From: Slackia equolifaciens | GTDB taxonomy: Bacteria; Actinomycetota; Coriobacteriia; Coriobacteriales; Eggerthellaceae | Length of the DNA stretch: 64,000 nucleotides | NCBI RefSeq assembly: GCF_003725995.1 | Contig: NZ_QIBX01000001.1 | Span: 124,001-188,000 of the forward strand | Reading direction: 5' to 3' | Shown: piece after piece, positions 61,772 through 64,000 of the stretch | Layout of the letters: each line of letters starts with the position of its first letter | How positions within the stretch are numbered: the first letter of the stretch is position 1 | Notes under the pieces: generated by a model | Seen by the model: the letters and a program-made list of their open reading frames with translations, nothing else | What the model was told of the DNA's origin: nothing | Databases searched by the model: none | Translations under genes and position numbers: made by a program

Positions 61772-62773
61772 GTGAAAAGCATCCTGATGATAGCCACCGG
61801 TGGAACCATAGCCTCCGCCGAAGACGGAAACGGCCTTGCCCCTGCTCTTTCCGGCGAGGAGCTGGCGGGGTACGTGCCCGAAATCGCCGAGGTATGCGAC
61901 CTGGACATCGTCCAGCTGATGAACATAGATTCCACCAACATGCGCCCGCGCGACTGGCTGCGCATGGCTGCCTGCATCCAGGAGCATTACGACGCCTACG
62001 ACGGGTTCGTGGTGCTTCACGGAACCGACACCATGGCCTATACGGCAGCCGCCCTCTCATATCTGGTGCAAGACAGCCCTAAGCCCATCGTGCTCACCGG
62101 CTCGCAACGCCCCATGGCGAACCCCTTCACCGATGCCAAGCTCAACCTGTTCCAGAGCCTGCTGTTTGCCGCAAGCGACACCGCGCACGATGTGTCGGTC
62201 GTGTTCGGCGGCGAGGCCATTGCGGGCACACGCGCCCGCAAGCAGCGTACCATGAGCGCAAATGCCTTCGTCAGCGTTAATTTTCCCTCGCTCGCGCTCA
62301 TACGCAACAGCCGGATCGTTCGCGCCGGAGCCGCCCCCGCATCACCTAGCGGACCGCATTTCTTCAACACCCTCAACGAGCGCGTAATCGTGCTCAAGCT
62401 CACCCCCGAGATGAATCCCTCCATTTTTGAGCTGCTCAAGCCCGATTACGACGCCGTAATCCTGGAGACCTTTGGCATCGGGGGCATCCCCGAGTACGAA
62501 GACGCCTCCTACGAGCACGCGATCTTCGACTGGGTGGAATCGGGCAGAACGGTGGTGCTCACCACACAGGTGCCCGAGGAAGGGCTCGACCTTGGCGTGT
62601 ATGAAGTCGGCCGCGCCTACGTTGACCGCCCCGGCATCCTCAAAGGCGACGACATGACCACCGAGGCGCTCGTCGCTAAAACCATGTGGGCGCTCGGGCA
62701 AACGCGCGACGCGCAAGAGCTGCGCGAGCTGTTCTACCGCCCCATCAACCACGATCGCCTGCCCGTGCTGTAG
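61772..62773 (+). CDS. Asparaginase (type I-like)
   Basis: 333 residues with a GTG start at 61772 (AAAGGGGG). The TGGTIAS motif (Thr12) and VVLHGTDTMAYTAAAL (second catalytic Thr) are present, with SQRPMANPFTDAKLN. There is no signal peptide, so it should be the cytoplasmic enzyme hydrolysing asparagine to aspartate and ammonia. An ATG at 61733 is rejected because it sits on the -10 element. Confidence 0.93.
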   Translation: MKSILMIATGGTIASAEDGNGLAPALSGEELAGYVPEIAEVCDLDIVQLMNIDSTNMRPRDWLRMAACIQEHYDAYDGFVVLHGTDTMAYTAAALSYLVQDSPKPIVLTGSQRPMANPFTDAKLNLFQSLLFAASDTAHDVSVVFGGEAIAGTRARKQRTMSANAFVSVNFPSLALIRNSRIVRAGAAPASPSGPHFFNTLNERVIVLKLTPEMNPSIFELLKPDYDAVILETFGIGGIPEYEDASYEHAIFDWVESGRTVVLTTQVPEEGLDLGVYEVGRAYVDRPGILKGDDMTTEALVAKTMWALGQTRDAQELRELFYRPINHDRLPVL

Positions 62774-62806
62774 GCGCATCGCGAAAGCAAAGGAGCGAGG
62801 CGGCGG

Positions 62807-63544
62807 CTAACGCTGCGCGAGCTCGGTCCACATGCTCATGGTTTGAAAGCGGTTCGTCATAAACTCGTCACCGAAGTACTGGGCAAAGAACTGCCCCGCC
62901 CCCGTGGTGATGGGCAGTCCCGCCTGGCGATCAAACCAGAATGAGAAGCTTGCGAGCGTGACCACCACATCAAGCGCCAGAAACGCCGCAAGAAACGCCG
63001 TGAGCCACACGCGGGCATTCGGCGGGATGGCGGCAATGAGGCGCATCGCGAGCGGGAGCCCCACTTTGATCCACGCCATGCCGGCGATGCCCCACACGAT
63101 AGCGATACCAAGACAGGTGTATCCGCCGATATTGAACGGCTGATCGATATAGCTCCATGCGACGATGCCGAAGGCGTTTTTCCAGAACCAGCCCGCCACC
63201 AGCTCGAATGCACCACCCACGAGCGCCGCGACCACAAACGACTCCCATGCCGGACGCATGCGCAGCTTATGCAGAGCCATGGTCATCAGCACCGCACCAA
63301 CGCCGTAGATAGGAGAAAACGGCCCCCAAACCAAACCGGCGCGATTCTTCCACACGCCGTCGATGGGGTAGCTCACCACGGTTTCAACCACGAGCCCCAG
63401 CACGCTGCAAATCACGAAAATCCAGAACAGATTGAATAGCGTGACCGGGCTTTCGCGCAATTCGGCACGCGATGCATCAAGGACGCCCCGCGCCGATGCC
63501 GCCGCGTCGCCTTCAGGAGATGGTATGTTGGAAATCGTCCGCAT
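62807..63544 (-). CDS. CmpB-like membrane protein (putative ABC transporter type IV family)
   Basis: 245 residues from ATG 63544. Five or six TM helices; characteristic segments are FNLFWIFVICSVLGLVVETV, NRAGLVWGPFSPIYGVGAVLMT, LVAGWFWKNAFGIVAWSYIDQPFNIGGYTCLG and a GIAIVWGIAGM. This matches the family annotated as putative ABC transporter permease (CmpB-like), whose role is not firmly known. A GATAAT lies 6 bases before the ATG (63551-63556), so the message is probably leaderless. Confidence 0.85.
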   Translation of the reverse strand: MRTISNIPSPEGDAAASARGVLDASRAELRESPVTLFNLFWIFVICSVLGLVVETVVSYPIDGVWKNRAGLVWGPFSPIYGVGAVLMTMALHKLRMRPAWESFVVAALVGGAFELVAGWFWKNAFGIVAWSYIDQPFNIGGYTCLGIAIVWGIAGMAWIKVGLPLAMRLIAAIPPNARVWLTAFLAAFLALDVVVTLASFSFWFDRQAGLPITTGAGQFFAQYFGDEFMTNRFQTMSMWTELAQR

Positions 63545-64000
63545 TCGTACATTATCCCACCGGCTGATGAAATACGCATACCCTGCGCCAATCGGATTCC
63601 AACACGTTACTTTCCACCAAGCCGCTCCTCCGCCAGCCCTTCGCCGCCGATGTCGATTGTCGCGAGACCAACGCTGTTATTCCCCGTCTGTCGCACATCT
63701 GCGTACTGCCGCCCGCATCCTTCACGTAGCGTCTTGCTGAAAACGCATTCTCAAAAAATGCCCCTGCTGAAAAAGACGCGTTTAGCGAAAATCGGGCTCC
63801 TCGTTGTTGAAAAAGACGCGTTTAGCGAAAGTTCGCCTGTCCGAAATAAGCATGGTCTAAAGAAGGAAATCTTGAATGAGCCTTTCATCAGGCATTATAG
63901 AAAACCGCTCTATTAAAGAGCCATGAAACATCAACCCTGGGCACTGCTGGGAATCGCTAAACGCGTCTTTTTCAGCAAAGCAGCCCCCAAATCTCGCTAA
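63545..64000. other. Terminal intergenic region with inverted/direct repeat family
   Basis: 456 bases to the window edge with no supported gene. A 21-23-base repeat occurs at 63768-63790, 63808-63830 and, inverted, at 63954-63974. Confidence 0.65.
63768..63974. repeat. Three-copy repeat (two direct, one inverted)
   Basis: TGAAAAAGACGCGTTTAGCG occurs at 63768 and 63808 (40-base period, 17-base spacer) and, inverted, at 63954-63974. The core contains ACGCGT. A partial fourth copy (CTTGCTGAAAACGC) lies near 63733. Confidence 0.75.

Noticed and set aside
63768-63974. CRISPR array
   Set aside because: Only three copies, one inverted, with a 17-base spacer; no cas genes in the window.

Overview
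The window is about 58-60% GC and reads as a chromosomal segment of a strictly anaerobic actinobacterium of the class Coriobacteriia, most likely family Eggerthellaceae (Slackia/Eggerthella-like). The signs are a LuxR regulator with a ~12-helix membrane domain beside a Tat-exported, tetrathionate-reductase-like molybdoenzyme with TorD-type chaperone; class III ribonucleotide reductase (NrdD/NrdG); a long-form PurL; and actinobacterial-style, nearly leaderless promoters. The family is inferred from gene content. No rRNA, tRNA, CRISPR array or insertion sequence was found.

Layout. 1-5.1 kb: the end of a hybrid histidine kinase, then a leftward operon of ECF sigma factor, membrane protein, ABC ATPase and a frameshifted ABC permease. 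5.1-9.5 kb: a tRNA wobble-uridine neighbourhood with a Trm9/ALKBH8-type methyltransferase, an orphan protein resembling the all-alpha domain of VirD4 coupling proteins, and Elp3. 9.5-17.9 kb: an anaerobic respiratory locus (TorD-like chaperone, NrfD-like anchor, FeS subunit, ~1030-residue molybdopterin subunit) divergent from its probable LuxR regulator, with nested palindromes between them, then a spermidine-synthase-like gene. 18-21 kb: a coiled-coil membrane protein and EttA. 21-26.8 kb: a three-gene leftward operon of TerB_N/TerB_C protein, BrxD-type ATPase and Lhr-like helicase. This looks like a BREX-derived module without the BREX methylase, phosphatase or BrxC, and is the best candidate here for an uncharacterised system. 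27-37.4 kb: GNAT, purL, SpoU methyltransferase, a redox-cysteine protein, nitroreductase, TatD and TcdA. 37.4-43 kb: Wzx-like flippase, Ser/Gly-tailed membrane protein, patatin, serine acetyltransferase. 43.2-44.8 kb: two remnants of a molybdate locus. 45-50 kb: thioesterase, nrdD/nrdG with a pair of NrdR boxes. 50-54.7 kb: a decaying redox operon (flavodoxin, DUF362 pseudogene, frameshifted aldo/keto reductase) behind a MerR-type promoter, then an alarmone synthetase and SRAP protein. 55-64 kb: a DUF4143 ATPase with repeated operators, nitroreductase, SixA-CHAD protein, EamA transporter, C39-like protein, asparaginase, a CmpB-like membrane protein and a terminal repeat cluster.

How the genes work together. 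The molybdoenzyme locus is complete apart from molybdate uptake, whose regulator and molbindin survive only as deleted fragments. Several intergenic gaps hold long quasi-palindromes. Two genes (ABC permease, aldo/keto reductase) are broken by a one-base loss in a G/C run; this could be real or a sequencing error. Gene starts were chosen from Shine-Dalgarno sites and family N-termini. All functional calls rest on motif recognition by eye, without database searches.
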